64,000 bases of DNA, from NCBI GenBank assembly GCA_035299505.1, contig DATGWL010000046.1, positions 9,148-73,147 on the forward strand. Direction: 5' to 3'. The translations under genes were made by a program, and so were the position numbers. The first letter of the stretch is position 1, and the number at the start of each line of letters is the position of its first letter. Under the pieces are notes generated by a model that worked only from the letters and a program-made list of their open reading frames with translations, was not told where the DNA came from and did not search any database. Of this stretch, positions 16,710 through 25,460 are shown one piece after another. This stretch comes from M3007 sp035299505 (lineage in GTDB: Bacteria; Bacteroidota; Bacteroidia; Chitinophagales; Saprospiraceae).

Positions 16710-18755
16710 TTATTTCCCGAAAACTACGGTACCAGTGCGCAACGCGATTTCGTTGCGCGTTTCGTTGAGTTTTTGTTGGATTTTCATGAACCGGATCATG
16801 GCCTCATGATCGCCTTCTTTGGAGGCATTTTGCACCCTTTGAAGGTTTATTGTGCACATTTTTTGCACTTTTTTCAGTTTAAACCGGTCCAGAGCCTGTT
16901 TCATATCAAGGTTGAAATTGCGCTCGGGCATTGGCTGGTTTTGTAACGGATAGTTCCACATGGCTTCCCAGTTGGGAGAAAATTCCCATGGTTCTGCCAG
17001 GATGTCAATGGCCAGGTTGGCAATTTCGGATGATTCATGCTGGATGAAATAATGCTGGTCAAAGGTTTTTCCTTCCAGTAACATGGCATGACATTCCATG
17101 GCCACTTTCCCGTACAAGGGATTGTCGAAATCACTTAATGATTCTTCAATGTCTGCCAGAATGTATTCCCCCACCGAGATCTGTTCCTGTGGCAGGACAT
17201 GGCTGCCAAATTGAACCAGGAGCCTGACAATGTCGCGTTCCTGATATTCAGCGGCGGTTTTGGCATTGTTGTTTGGTTGTGTCGCCTGTTTATCAGTCCA
17301 TTCAGGAGGCAATTCGCCAGCTTCGCTGGGCGGGAAATATACTCCCGGATCGGGCGGAAAGAACGGGTCGTCGCCCCAGGCAGGGGGCGGGGCTGAGGGA
17401 GCGGGCTGATCTGATGCTGCACTGGGTTGACGGGCAGCTTTTTCCTCCCGTTTTTTTATGGTTTGACCAATCAGTTTATTGGCTTCAGCCACCAGAATTT
17501 GCTCTGAAACCTGCAATAAACCGGAACATTCCCTCAGATAAACGCTGCGTTTGATTGGGTCTGGAATGCGTGCAATGCTGCTCACAATATCTTTCACCAA
17601 TCCGGCTCGTTTGATAGGGTCGCCTTTGGTTTCGTCGAGCAGCAGATCGGTTTTGAAAAAGATAAAATCCTTGGCGTTTTCGGTGGTGAATTTCTTGAAT
17701 TGTTCACCACCGAATTCCTGCACATAGGAATCGGGGTCGTGGCCATCGGGTAGCAAACAGATGCGCACATTAAGGTCTTGCTCCAGGGCAAGGTCCAGAC
17801 CGCGCAACGCCGCTTTGATACCCGCGGGATCGCCGTCGTATAAAATTTTCAGGTTTTGGGTATTGCGCCGGATCAGCTGCAATTGTCCTTCCGTGAGGGA
17901 AGTACCGCTGGACGCCACCACGTTTTCGATACCTGCCTGATAGAGCGAAATCACATCCATGTAGCCTTCCACCAGCAAACATTCATCCAGTTGGCGAATG
18001 GCTTTTTTAGCCTGAAATGCGCCATAAAGGATCTTGTTTTTGACATAAATCTCGGTTTCCGGACTGTTGATGTACTTGGGTATGGTTTTTTCTGCCGACA
18101 TGGTTCTGCCAGCGAAGGCAGCTACTTTGCCGGAAAGGTTGTGGATGGCAAACATTACCCGGGCCCGGAAAAAATCGCGTCCACCGTCCTGACTGCACAA
18201 ACCAACTTTTTTCAACAGTTCCGGACTATGGCCGGTGTTTCGGGCTTTGCGGAGCAGCAGATCGCGTTCGTCTGGTGCATAACCCAGTCCGAAAGCCCGA
18301 ATGGTTTCTTCGCGCAGACCGCGTTTGCGGAAATAAGCCAGCGCAACGGATTTGCCCTCGTCGGTGTCAAACAGTTGTTGCTGAAAATGCTGCAAAGCAA
18401 ATTCGTTGACGATGTACAGCGAATCTGCCAATTGCATTTCGGCCAGTTGCTCCGGGGTGCGTTCTACTTCCTGTATTTCAATGTGGTATTTCCTGGCCAG
18501 CCAGCGCAAAGCTTCCGGGTATGTCAGGTTTTCGTGTTCTTTCAGGAAAGTGACGGCATCGCCTGCCTTGCCGCAGCCGAAACATTTAAAAATGTTGCGG
18601 GCGGGATTCACATTGAAAGAGGGGGTACGTTCTCCGTGAAAGGGGCACAGGCCAATGAGGTTGACTCCGCGCCGCCGCAGCGTCACGAATTCTTCAATGA
18701 CTTCTTCGATCCGGGTGGCATCGAGGATTTCCTGCACCTGTTTTGGAGGGATCAT
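16710..18755 (-). CDS. dnaG: DNA primase
   Basis: This 681-residue protein has three regions: a CHC2 zinc-binding domain with C37, H40, C58 and C61; an RNA polymerase core with the Toprim motifs LLVEGYMDVISLY and LYDGDPAGIKA; and a C-terminal helicase-interaction region after a Pro-rich linker (about residues 425-480). It synthesises RNA primers on the lagging strand. Its start lies 18 nt downstream of a CHU_C gene, and a TACTTTCG element lies immediately before the ATG, suggesting a very short or absent leader. It precedes rnz by one base. Confidence 0.97.
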   Translation of the reverse strand: MIPPKQVQEILDATRIEEVIEEFVTLRRRGVNLIGLCPFHGERTPSFNVNPARNIFKCFGCGKAGDAVTFLKEHENLTYPEALRWLARKYHIEIQEVERTPEQLAEMQLADSLYIVNEFALQHFQQQLFDTDEGKSVALAYFRKRGLREETIRAFGLGYAPDERDLLLRKARNTGHSPELLKKVGLCSQDGGRDFFRARVMFAIHNLSGKVAAFAGRTMSAEKTIPKYINSPETEIYVKNKILYGAFQAKKAIRQLDECLLVEGYMDVISLYQAGIENVVASSGTSLTEGQLQLIRRNTQNLKILYDGDPAGIKAALRGLDLALEQDLNVRICLLPDGHDPDSYVQEFGGEQFKKFTTENAKDFIFFKTDLLLDETKGDPIKRAGLVKDIVSSIARIPDPIKRSVYLRECSGLLQVSEQILVAEANKLIGQTIKKREEKAARQPSAASDQPAPSAPPPAWGDDPFFPPDPGVYFPPSEAGELPPEWTDKQATQPNNNAKTAAEYQERDIVRLLVQFGSHVLPQEQISVGEYILADIEESLSDFDNPLYGKVAMECHAMLLEGKTFDQHYFIQHESSEIANLAIDILAEPWEFSPNWEAMWNYPLQNQPMPERNFNLDMKQALDRFKLKKVQKMCTINLQRVQNASKEGDHEAMIRFMKIQQKLNETRNEIALRTGTVVFGK

Positions 18756-18759
18756 GGTG

Positions 18760-18767
18760 CGAAAGTA
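18760..18767 (-). promoter_or_regulatory. Putative -7 element TACTTTCG abutting the dnaG start
   Basis: The minus strand reads TACTTTCG, one mismatch from TAnnTTTG, with only 4 nt between it and the ATG. If used, the dnaG transcript would be leaderless or nearly so. The match is imperfect. Confidence 0.35.
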
Positions 18768-18773
18768 CGGGAA

Positions 18774-21104
18774 CTACCGCAACACCGTTACATCCCCGTC
18801 ATAATTCAACGTTACACCATCCACAAATAAAATCTCGGCGCGCCATACAAATATACCTGGCGACACCCGATCGCCGCGGAAGGTGCCATCCCAGCCGGTT
18901 GACTCATCGTTGGCGCCGCCAATATGCCGGTACACCATTTCTCCCCAGCGGGAATAAATCTCCAGCCGTACCTCCTGCACTTCCGGACCGCCGTATACCG
19001 TGAAAAAATCATTCTCTCCATCATCGTTCGGGCTGAAGATGTTGGGCACGTACACGTCGCGTACTTTTTGTACAAAAACCGTGATGCTATCGGTATCAGT
19101 GCAGCCACCTGGCGCCTCTGCTGTGAGGGTGTACGTGGTGGTTTCGTATGGCGTTGCCACAGGTTCCGGACAATTGTAGCAGGAAAGGCCGGGCTTGAGC
19201 GACCAGATGAAGGAGTCGAGCGGGGTATTTTGTACCAGCACCAGCTGGGTGCTTTCAGCGAGGTTGACCGTCAGATCCTGCCCCAGTTCAATGGTTGGAA
19301 TGATGGGAGTAACCAGAAGGCCGCTTGTTGTGGTTTCGCAGCCATTGCCATCGCGTACGGTAAGTTCGTAGTTGCCACCCGTCAAGCCGGTGAAGGTGCT
19401 CAGGTTGGAAAAACCGCTGCCTGAGAGGTCGTAAGTGTAAGGCAATACGCCTCCTGTAGTAGTGGTGGCGGCTACAACTCCGGTATTAGGGCCGTTGCAG
19501 TCAGGGTTTTGAAAGCTGGCATCCAGTACCAGCGCGGTTGGTTCCGTGAGGATAAAACTGCGCACAAGCGAGCATCCCTGGGCGTCTGTAACGGTACAGG
19601 TATAAGCGCCTGCACCTAGATTTTGCAGGTTTTGCGCGGTAGCTGCGTTGCTCCAGGCATACTGATACCCGGGTATTCCGCCTGACACACTGAGTGAGAT
19701 GGCGCCATTGGTTTCGCCCTGACAACGCACCTGATAGCCCTGGTAGGAGGAGAGTGTTTCCTGTGCGCTTATGGCTGAGGGCTCGGATATATCCTGAAAG
19801 AATACCACATCGTTGCCAAAATTATCTTTGATGAAAACAGAATAGGACCCCGAAGGCAGATTAGGTATGGTTTGAATGGTGTTCAAGGCGGCAATATTGC
19901 CTGATCCGCTTGGTCCGCCTCCGCCCACGCGCTCCCAGGCGTATGTGAAAGGCGGGGTGCCATTGGCTACTGAGAATTGTAAGGCGCCGCTGGATTCACC
20001 CTTGCACACTACCGGATTGGCTTGTAATTGCCCCTGAATTTCACATTGGATGATGATGAGGTTCAGATTGACGATACTATCACAGCCATTGGGAGAGGTA
20101 AGTAATTCCTGGTATTGCCCGGCTGCAAAATAGGGGTTGCCGCCAACCCAGATACTGTCGCCATCGCACAAAAAAATGTTCAGGTTGGTGGTTATGGTTT
20201 GCAAAACGGTCAGCTCAATACGCACCAGGCTGTCGCAGCCTTCCGAGCCGGAGTAATGAAACTCGTAGCTACCCGCATCGCAAATAGTGGTATCGTTGTA
20301 GGTATAGCACTCATTGGCGCAAATGGTAGCCTCGATGGTGGTGGCCGGAATACTGTTAACATAAATGTTCCGGCAGGCCGGGAAGGCAGTGTCACAGGTG
20401 TTGGAAGCCGTCACGCAAAGCTGATTCAAGCCTGCTGCGAGGAAGTTCAGCGATACCGTAGTGTCGGTTTCAGAAGCGTAGGGCAGTCCGTTGAGTGTCC
20501 AGTAAAAGTGGGCTGCTCCGGGTGGCAGGCTCACGGTATAGTCTTCCGGGCTGTTGATACAAACAGTTTCCGGACCAACGATACTGCCAGAGTTTTCCAG
20601 GGGCATTACCTCTGTGGTGCCGTTTACTACTTTAATGGTATAATGGCAAACGTCGTTTTGGTTGCCATCCATTACAAAATAATAGTACTGCCCTACGGTG
20701 AGCGGCACCGTATTGGTAAAGTTCTGGGTTGTATTGGGCGGAATATCTCCGTCGCAATTGGAAACTGCCTGGAATGTCTGGCAATCCAGGCTTTTGTAAA
20801 TACCTACTTCAAGTCCGGCGTTGTTTTGGCAATCGAATACCGTGACTGAAAGGGTTAGGTTGGTGCTGCCGGCAATAAAACCGATCCACTGCATATGGTG
20901 AACGGTTCCGGTACAAAAGCCTGGGGGCGCCTGACCTGTAACACCTTCATCGTTGACTCCGGTGAACCCATTAATGTCGCAGATAATACAGGCATCTGCA
21001 CAAAAAGGCGTCATGGACGGATTGGGGCCGCAAGGCTCCGGTTGGGCAAAAAGGTTTGGAAAAAATGCAAGAGTCAGCGCAAACGCACACAGGATTTTCT
21101 TCAT
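18774..21104 (-). CDS. Surface protein with SprB repeats and T9SS type B (CHU_C) sorting domain
   Basis: This 776-residue protein has a signal peptide (MKKILCAFALTLAFFPNLFA). A Cys-rich N-terminal domain follows, then PKD/Ig-like segments, then three SprB-type repeats of the form CxGxxxGxxxxxxxGGxxPYxYxW (near residues 368, 458 and 540). The last 90 residues are the gliding-motility-associated C-terminal domain (VYVPNIFSPNDDGENDFF, WDGTFRGDRVSPG), a T9SS type B signal. Such proteins are large surface adhesins or gliding-associated proteins. It ends in GDVTVLR, identical to the end of the 1852-residue protein at 50305. It lies 18 nt upstream of dnaG. Confidence 0.92.
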   Translation of the reverse strand: MKKILCAFALTLAFFPNLFAQPEPCGPNPSMTPFCADACIICDINGFTGVNDEGVTGQAPPGFCTGTVHHMQWIGFIAGSTNLTLSVTVFDCQNNAGLEVGIYKSLDCQTFQAVSNCDGDIPPNTTQNFTNTVPLTVGQYYYFVMDGNQNDVCHYTIKVVNGTTEVMPLENSGSIVGPETVCINSPEDYTVSLPPGAAHFYWTLNGLPYASETDTTVSLNFLAAGLNQLCVTASNTCDTAFPACRNIYVNSIPATTIEATICANECYTYNDTTICDAGSYEFHYSGSEGCDSLVRIELTVLQTITTNLNIFLCDGDSIWVGGNPYFAAGQYQELLTSPNGCDSIVNLNLIIIQCEIQGQLQANPVVCKGESSGALQFSVANGTPPFTYAWERVGGGGPSGSGNIAALNTIQTIPNLPSGSYSVFIKDNFGNDVVFFQDISEPSAISAQETLSSYQGYQVRCQGETNGAISLSVSGGIPGYQYAWSNAATAQNLQNLGAGAYTCTVTDAQGCSLVRSFILTEPTALVLDASFQNPDCNGPNTGVVAATTTTGGVLPYTYDLSGSGFSNLSTFTGLTGGNYELTVRDGNGCETTTSGLLVTPIIPTIELGQDLTVNLAESTQLVLVQNTPLDSFIWSLKPGLSCYNCPEPVATPYETTTYTLTAEAPGGCTDTDSITVFVQKVRDVYVPNIFSPNDDGENDFFTVYGGPEVQEVRLEIYSRWGEMVYRHIGGANDESTGWDGTFRGDRVSPGIFVWRAEILFVDGVTLNYDGDVTVLR

Positions 21105-21208
21105 GATTAAGCTGGTTACCAGATGTCAGATCAAAATACGCAAAAAAGGGAGATAGCGTTGCGTAGCCATTTCCGGTAACTGCTCATGAGAGACAAAAAT
21201 CCTGACAT

Positions 21209-22528
21209 TTATCCCTTATAAAAGGTCCACTTCCACATTTCCTTCAGTGTCACCTTTTTGCCATACATCAGTATGCCTACCCGATAAATACGTCCTGCCA
21301 GCCAAACAAAGAAAATGGCTGAAGCAACTACCAATACCAGGGATATGGCCACCTGCCACCAGGGCGGATTGAAGGCCAGTCGGAATGGCATGGCGATAGG
21401 CGAGAACAAGGGGAAGATGGACGAGAAAACCATCAGGCCGCTATCAGGGTTGCGCCAGCCAGCCATGGAAACAATGTAAAAGGCCAGAATGAGGGGCAGG
21501 GTAGCGGGCAGGGTCAACGATTGACCTTCGCCCAGATCATCGCCCATGGCAGAACCCACCGCAGCAAACATGGATGAATAGATAAAGTATCCACCCAGGA
21601 AATAGATGATGAACGAGCCGATGAGCAGCGGCCAGTTTTGTTTGCTCAGTTCCGTCATGATACGCATGCCGGTATCCTGTACCATTTCAGGATCCATGGT
21701 GGCATCGCCGGGGGTTAGTGGTGGCTCCACCGGGGTGCCTCCAAAAACTAAGGGCACCAGCAAAGAAACCGCGCCACTCAATACCACCCACGCTACTACC
21801 TGAGTGAGGCCCACAAGGCCGGCGCCAATGATCTTGCCCATCATCAGGTCGAACGGGCGAACAGACGACATCATGACTTCCACGATACGGTTGGTTTTTT
21901 CCTCCATGACTGAGCGCATCACCATTTGGCCATACATCAGTACCATGAAGAACAGCAAGAAGGTCATAATACCACCTACCGCCAGGCCAACCCCTGCGGT
22001 GTACTTACTTTGGTCGTCGTCCTGATTACTGTTAATGCCTTCCGGATCAATGGATACGTCTGATTCCAGCAGTTTCAACTGATTGGCATCAAGTTTAAGG
22101 GAGTCCATTTTAAACTCCTTTATTTTCCCAGCAATACGCTTTTCGATAAGACCACTTTTTTCCGGCGCCAGTTTGTCGTCGGAGTAGTAAAAAATGGTGT
22201 GGTCTTTTTGTTGGAAATTGCTCACAGGAGGGACCCGCAATACTCCGTCAATTTTCTTTTCGGTGACCTCGGTTTTGAGCTGGTCGAGGGTTTTGTTTCC
22301 GGAAGGGAGGAAGCGAACTCCTTTTTCATCGGGCAAATTGCCCACTATTTTGGCTTCGTCCAGAACGGCAACCTTGATCTCGTCGCCACCCTGATAGCTG
22401 GAAAGACCAACAATAACCAGCATGTACACCAGCAAGCCCACGGGAGCCAGCAAAGTGCCAATGATGAAAGATTTTTTCCGAACGCGTGTGAGGTATTCGC
22501 GTTTTATGATGAGTGAAAGTTTAGACAT
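21209..22528 (-). CDS. ABC-2 type exporter permease (NatB-like)
   Basis: This 439-residue protein has one N-terminal membrane helix (about residues 22-46), a large extracytoplasmic domain (about 50-170) and a block of five helices in the C-terminal half (for example GGIMTFLLFFMVLMYG and LIGSFIIYFLGGYF). This is the layout of NatB/YhaP-type ABC-2 permeases. VMEEKTNRIVEVMMSSVRPFDLMMGKI is the conserved cytoplasmic coupling segment. It pairs with the ATPase encoded immediately upstream. The substrate is unknown; sodium export is the NatAB precedent but is not shown here. Its leader contains a 9-bp G-poor array. Confidence 0.92.
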   Translation of the reverse strand: MSKLSLIIKREYLTRVRKKSFIIGTLLAPVGLLVYMLVIVGLSSYQGGDEIKVAVLDEAKIVGNLPDEKGVRFLPSGNKTLDQLKTEVTEKKIDGVLRVPPVSNFQQKDHTIFYYSDDKLAPEKSGLIEKRIAGKIKEFKMDSLKLDANQLKLLESDVSIDPEGINSNQDDDQSKYTAGVGLAVGGIMTFLLFFMVLMYGQMVMRSVMEEKTNRIVEVMMSSVRPFDLMMGKIIGAGLVGLTQVVAWVVLSGAVSLLVPLVFGGTPVEPPLTPGDATMDPEMVQDTGMRIMTELSKQNWPLLIGSFIIYFLGGYFIYSSMFAAVGSAMGDDLGEGQSLTLPATLPLILAFYIVSMAGWRNPDSGLMVFSSIFPLFSPIAMPFRLAFNPPWWQVAISLVLVVASAIFFVWLAGRIYRVGILMYGKKVTLKEMWKWTFYKG

Positions 22529-22548
22529 GGGTAGCGTTTGAAAGGTCT

Positions 22549-22584
22549 GAGGGGTTTGAGGGGTTTGAGGAGTTTGAGGGGTTT
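22549..22584. repeat. 9-bp array, sense word AAACCCCTC, in the permease leader
   Basis: Four units of GAGGGGTTT (one GAGGAGTTT) occupy 22549-22584, with degenerate edges out to about 22592. In the sense strand of the permease gene the words are nearly G-free. The array ends 20 nt before the ATG at 22528. The family recurs at 36565-36848, 37150-37194 and 44728-44763. Confidence 0.85.
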
Positions 22585-22605
22585 GAGGGGGCAGGGGGCG
22601 AGAAC

Positions 22606-22648
22606 TTAGCGTCTTTGCGCCGTAGTGTCCCGTGCTTTGCGCCTTTAG
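22606..22648. repeat. Degenerate 8-bp word block of the CTTTGCGC family
   Basis: The words GTCTTTGCGC, GTAGTGTC and GCTTTGCGCC resemble the array at 10777-10964. Here they stand alone without a complementary arm. The block lies just after the ATPase stop and before the 9-bp array, so two word families are juxtaposed in one spacer. Confidence 0.65.
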
Positions 22649-22652
22649 GACC

Positions 22653-23555
22653 TTATTGTTCTTCTGTTTCGGCTACGCGTTGAATGAAGATCTCATTGAA
22701 CGTAGGCAAAATTTCCTCGAAACGGCTGATTCGGACACCTTTTTGCAGGAATGTACGCAGGAGTTCGTTGCCGTCGGATTCGTTTTCAAGCTTAAACGTG
22801 AGGGCGTTTTTCTCTGTTTTTACCACCGGGAATCGCTCAGGCAGGTCGGTGGGCAGGGCCTCATGGGTTTCTATTCGGAACAGGTTTTGTTTGTACTGAT
22901 TTTTAATGGCTTTTACCTCACCGTACAGTACGTTCCGGCCCTTGTTGATGAGCACGATATGATCGCACATTTCCTCCACCTGCTCCATGCGGTGGGTGCT
23001 GAAAATGATGCTGATACCCGATTCGTTCAGGAGGGCAATTTCTTCCTTGATGAGGTTGGTATTGATGGGGTCCAAACCGGTGAAAGGCTCGTCGAGGATG
23101 AGCAATTTAGGTTTGTGCAGCACTGTAGCAATGAACTGGATCTTTTGCTGCATGCCTTTGGACAGGTCTTCCACTTTTTTGTTCCACCAGTCTTTGATTT
23201 CAAATTTGGTCAGCCAGGCTTCAATCTCATTCATTGCCTGGTGCTGGCTGAGACCTTTGAGTTGCGCCAGGTAAAGCAGTTGTTCGCCCACCTTCATTTT
23301 TTTGTAAAGGCCGCGCTCTTCAGGCATGTAGCCTATCTGCTCCGGCGAGCGGTCGTGCAGTTTTTGTCCATCCAGGTAAATGACGCCGGAATCTGGCGCT
23401 GTAATGGTGGTAATCATCCGGATCAGGGATGTTTTGCCGGCGCCATTGGGGCCCAGCATACCAAACACACAGCCTTTGGGCACGTCCAGACTGACATGGT
23501 TGACGGCGGTGTAATTACCATAGGTTTTGACTACGTCTTGTACAGAGAGTATCAT
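22653..23555 (-). CDS. ABC exporter ATP-binding protein (NatA-like)
   Basis: This 300-residue nucleotide-binding protein carries Walker A (GPNGAGKTS, about residues 35-43), a Q-loop, the ABC signature (LSKGMQQK; the second position of LSGGQ is Lys), Walker B (LLILDEPFTGLDP) and the switch His in IIFSTHRMEQ. A DUF4162-like C-terminal extension (about residues 225-300) is typical of DrrA/NatA-type exporters. It powers the permease encoded 124 nt downstream. The leader contains nine exact 8-bp units. Confidence 0.95.
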   Translation of the reverse strand: MILSVQDVVKTYGNYTAVNHVSLDVPKGCVFGMLGPNGAGKTSLIRMITTITAPDSGVIYLDGQKLHDRSPEQIGYMPEERGLYKKMKVGEQLLYLAQLKGLSQHQAMNEIEAWLTKFEIKDWWNKKVEDLSKGMQQKIQFIATVLHKPKLLILDEPFTGLDPINTNLIKEEIALLNESGISIIFSTHRMEQVEEMCDHIVLINKGRNVLYGEVKAIKNQYKQNLFRIETHEALPTDLPERFPVVKTEKNALTFKLENESDGNELLRTFLQKGVRISRFEEILPTFNEIFIQRVAETEEQ

Positions 23556-23575
23556 CAGAAAGTTTGAGTGGCTTG

Positions 23576-23647
23576 GTGTTTTAGTGTTTTGGTGTTTTAG
23601 TGTTTTGGTGTTTTAGTGTTTTGGTGTTTTGGTGTTTTAGTGTTTTG
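23576..23647. repeat. Nine-unit 8-bp array (GTGTTTTA/GTGTTTTG) in the ATPase leader
   Basis: Nine contiguous octamers alternate between GTGTTTTA and GTGTTTTG in the order A,G,A,G,A,G,G,A,G. They have no inverted partner. In the sense strand of the ATPase gene the words are YAAAACAC, wholly without G. The array ends 20 nt before the start codon at 23555. Confidence 0.95.
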
Positions 23648-23650
23648 GTT

Positions 23651-23969
23651 GGTTGTTACAAAAGTCAGGGTTGGGTGATGAACGGGGTTCTTTTTTCGGC
23701 CAATGGCGTTTGTGGGGTGGTTTCGTGGCCAAATTACCGGATGAATGAAAACTCCGGGCAGAATGAAGGATATTTTTATAAACAGGGTATTATGATTTTG
23801 GATCACACATTTTTTGGGAAACCACCAAGGTTTAAAATTAGTTCATATGTTAAAATTGAAAAAAATTGAATAAAAGAAAATATTTACTGTTTATCAATAA
23901 AAATTATTTGCAAAAAAGAAAATTCTACTGCACTTTTGCAACATCATTCAAACAACTGATCATTACGTT
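23651..23969. other. Gene-free 319-bp divergent control region
   Basis: This region lies between the ATPase leader array and the first DUF2975 gene. Its right half (23830-23950) is strongly AT-rich. It ends with CACTTTTGC at about 23931-23939, one mismatch from TAnnTTTG and well placed to drive the gene at 23970. I see no conserved frame and no RNA gene here. Confidence 0.4.
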
Positions 23970-24614
23970 ATGAACATTCAAGGCAAAAAAATCAGTCTTC
24001 CCATGGTTTTGCGGCACTCATTTATGGCGCTTACCATTGCTTTTGGACTGCTTACTGTTTTGCAGTTAAGTTCCTATCTCGGCATTGGTTCTGACGGGCC
24101 ATTTATCCGTGGGTGGGTATCTACAGCTACGGAGCTTGGGCCGGAACAAATCCCACAGGCTGCCTCTGGTGAACAGATGAAACTTTATGAATTTGGCGAC
24201 AGAAAGCTGGTCATGGTGGAGTTTTCCAACGTGTCGGCCATGATGCAGTTGCACTATCTGGGGTATATCTTTTTTCAGTTAATTCCCTGGTTATTAGGCG
24301 TTTATATGCTTTATCAGCTGTTTTCTCTTTTCCGGGATATGGACCGGGGAAAAATATTTCCACAGGAGAACGTGCGCAGAATCCGGCGCATGGCAACAGC
24401 CGTGCTGGTGTTTCCGGTGGCCAACTATATTTCCGGGGCTTTTCTATGGAATATTGTGCAAACCCAGCGTGGTCAATCGGTATCCGCGCCGCTTTCCCCT
24501 TTGTTTTTAGAGCCCATTTTGCAGGCAGGGTTTATAGCGCTCATCCTGTTTTCACTGGCTGAGGTATTCCGTCACGGATTTCAGCTGCAACAGGAACAAG
24601 ACCTTACCATTTGA
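23970..24614 (+). CDS. DUF2975 membrane protein 1
   Basis: This 214-residue protein has four predicted membrane helices: about residues 14-36, an N-terminal pair around an extracytoplasmic loop, 93-117, 140-160 and 180-200. It ends in HGFQLQQEQDLTI, a C-terminal signature of DUF2975 proteins. Family precedent (the YoaS-type proteins of Firmicutes) is that they sit beside a small Cro/CI-type regulator, as here. The function is unknown. It is the first gene of a three-gene operon, and the next gene begins 35 nt after its stop. Confidence 0.85.
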   Translation: MNIQGKKISLPMVLRHSFMALTIAFGLLTVLQLSSYLGIGSDGPFIRGWVSTATELGPEQIPQAASGEQMKLYEFGDRKLVMVEFSNVSAMMQLHYLGYIFFQLIPWLLGVYMLYQLFSLFRDMDRGKIFPQENVRRIRRMATAVLVFPVANYISGAFLWNIVQTQRGQSVSAPLSPLFLEPILQAGFIALILFSLAEVFRHGFQLQQEQDLTI

Positions 24615-24649
24615 ACTCACATTCCTTCACTTATTCAACATTGCAGGCA

Positions 24650-25165
24650 ATGAAAACAGAAAAAATATTAATGATTTTACGCGTATTGGCCTGGGTAACC
24701 CTGGTTGGTTACGCCGTCAATTTTGTCGCCCAGCTTTTCCGTTTTGGCTGGAAAGTACTCAGCCAGACACCTCCGGGGTCAGCTGAAACGATGGCCTCCT
24801 CCCTCACTCAGGATAACCTGTGGGATTATGTTCGGGTTATGTCGTTCATACTCGTTTTATCAGGTATGTTCGTATACCTCTGGTATTGGGTAACCAAACT
24901 GCTATCGGGTATGAGTTTAAGCAACCCGTTTACCATGGAAGTGGCGCAAAAAATGGAAGGGATTGCCTACATCCTGTTCAATATCTGGGTAGTATCCATG
25001 ATTGGCAGTCAGGTTACCAGACACATTTCATTGGATATTGACGGCTCCTGGGATGTGGTTCAGGTATCTACCGAGTTTCTCCTCATTGCAGGTATTGTGT
25101 ACATTATTTCACAGGTGTACAAACACGGAGTCGCACTACAACAAGAACAAGACCTAACCATTTAA
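24650..25165 (+). CDS. DUF2975 membrane protein 2
   Basis: I chose the ATG at 24650 (171 residues), since it opens a typical MKTEKILMILRVLAW helix and the 13 upstream codons are unremarkable. Four membrane helices are predicted. The C-terminus HGVALQQEQDLTI is almost identical to that of the preceding gene, so the two are tandem paralogues. The HTH gene starts 3 nt after its stop. Confidence 0.85.
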   Translation: MKTEKILMILRVLAWVTLVGYAVNFVAQLFRFGWKVLSQTPPGSAETMASSLTQDNLWDYVRVMSFILVLSGMFVYLWYWVTKLLSGMSLSNPFTMEVAQKMEGIAYILFNIWVVSMIGSQVTRHISLDIDGSWDVVQVSTEFLLIAGIVYIISQVYKHGVALQQEQDLTI

Positions 25166-25168
25166 GCC

Positions 25169-25396
25169 ATGGCAATCATAGTTAATGTAGATGTTATGAT
25201 GGCCAAGCGCAAAATGTCGCTTACAGAGTTGGCTGCCAAAGTAGATATTACCCTGGCAAACCTTTCTATTCTAAAAACCGGAAAGGCCAAGGCCATTCGT
25301 TTCAGCACCCTGGAAGCCATCTGCAAGGCGCTGGACTGCCAGCCGGGGGATGTGCTGGAGTATGTGCCGGGTGAAACGATGGACGATGAACGATGA
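25169..25396 (+). CDS. Cro/CI-family HTH regulator (YozG-like)
   Basis: This 75-residue protein is a single helix-turn-helix domain (MSLTELAAKVDITLANLSILKTG) followed by STLEAICKALDCQPGDVLEY, the standard C-terminal half of small Xre-type regulators. It follows two DUF2975 genes at a 3-nt spacing, the usual partner arrangement, and probably controls the operon. Its last residues (ETMDDER) and its stop codon are encoded by an intruding 7-bp word array (25375-25397), so the natural C-terminus may have ended earlier. Confidence 0.9.
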   Translation: MAIIVNVDVMMAKRKMSLTELAAKVDITLANLSILKTGKAKAIRFSTLEAICKALDCQPGDVLEYVPGETMDDER

Positions 25397-25397
25397 G
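25375..25397 (+). repeat. 7-bp word half-array covering the end of the HTH gene
   Basis: AACGATGGACGATGAACGAT-type heptamers run through the last codons and stop codon of the HTH gene. There is no complementary arm nearby, so this is a solo half of the family seen at 26912-27033. Confidence 0.75.
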
Positions 25398-25460
25398 CAA
25401 CAGTGTTGATCTGTTGATTGTCTATTGCTGACACTATTAACCCACCTAAGAAATAACACT

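Noticed and set aside
20115..20849. 244-codon plus-strand frame opposite the CHU_C gene
   Set aside because: It is a shadow frame of a well-supported T9SS protein, without recognisable features.
23597..23806. Minus-strand 69-codon frame with a Lys-Thr-Pro-Lys-His repeat
   Set aside because: It is a translation of the 8-bp GTGTTTTA array; such products are array artefacts.
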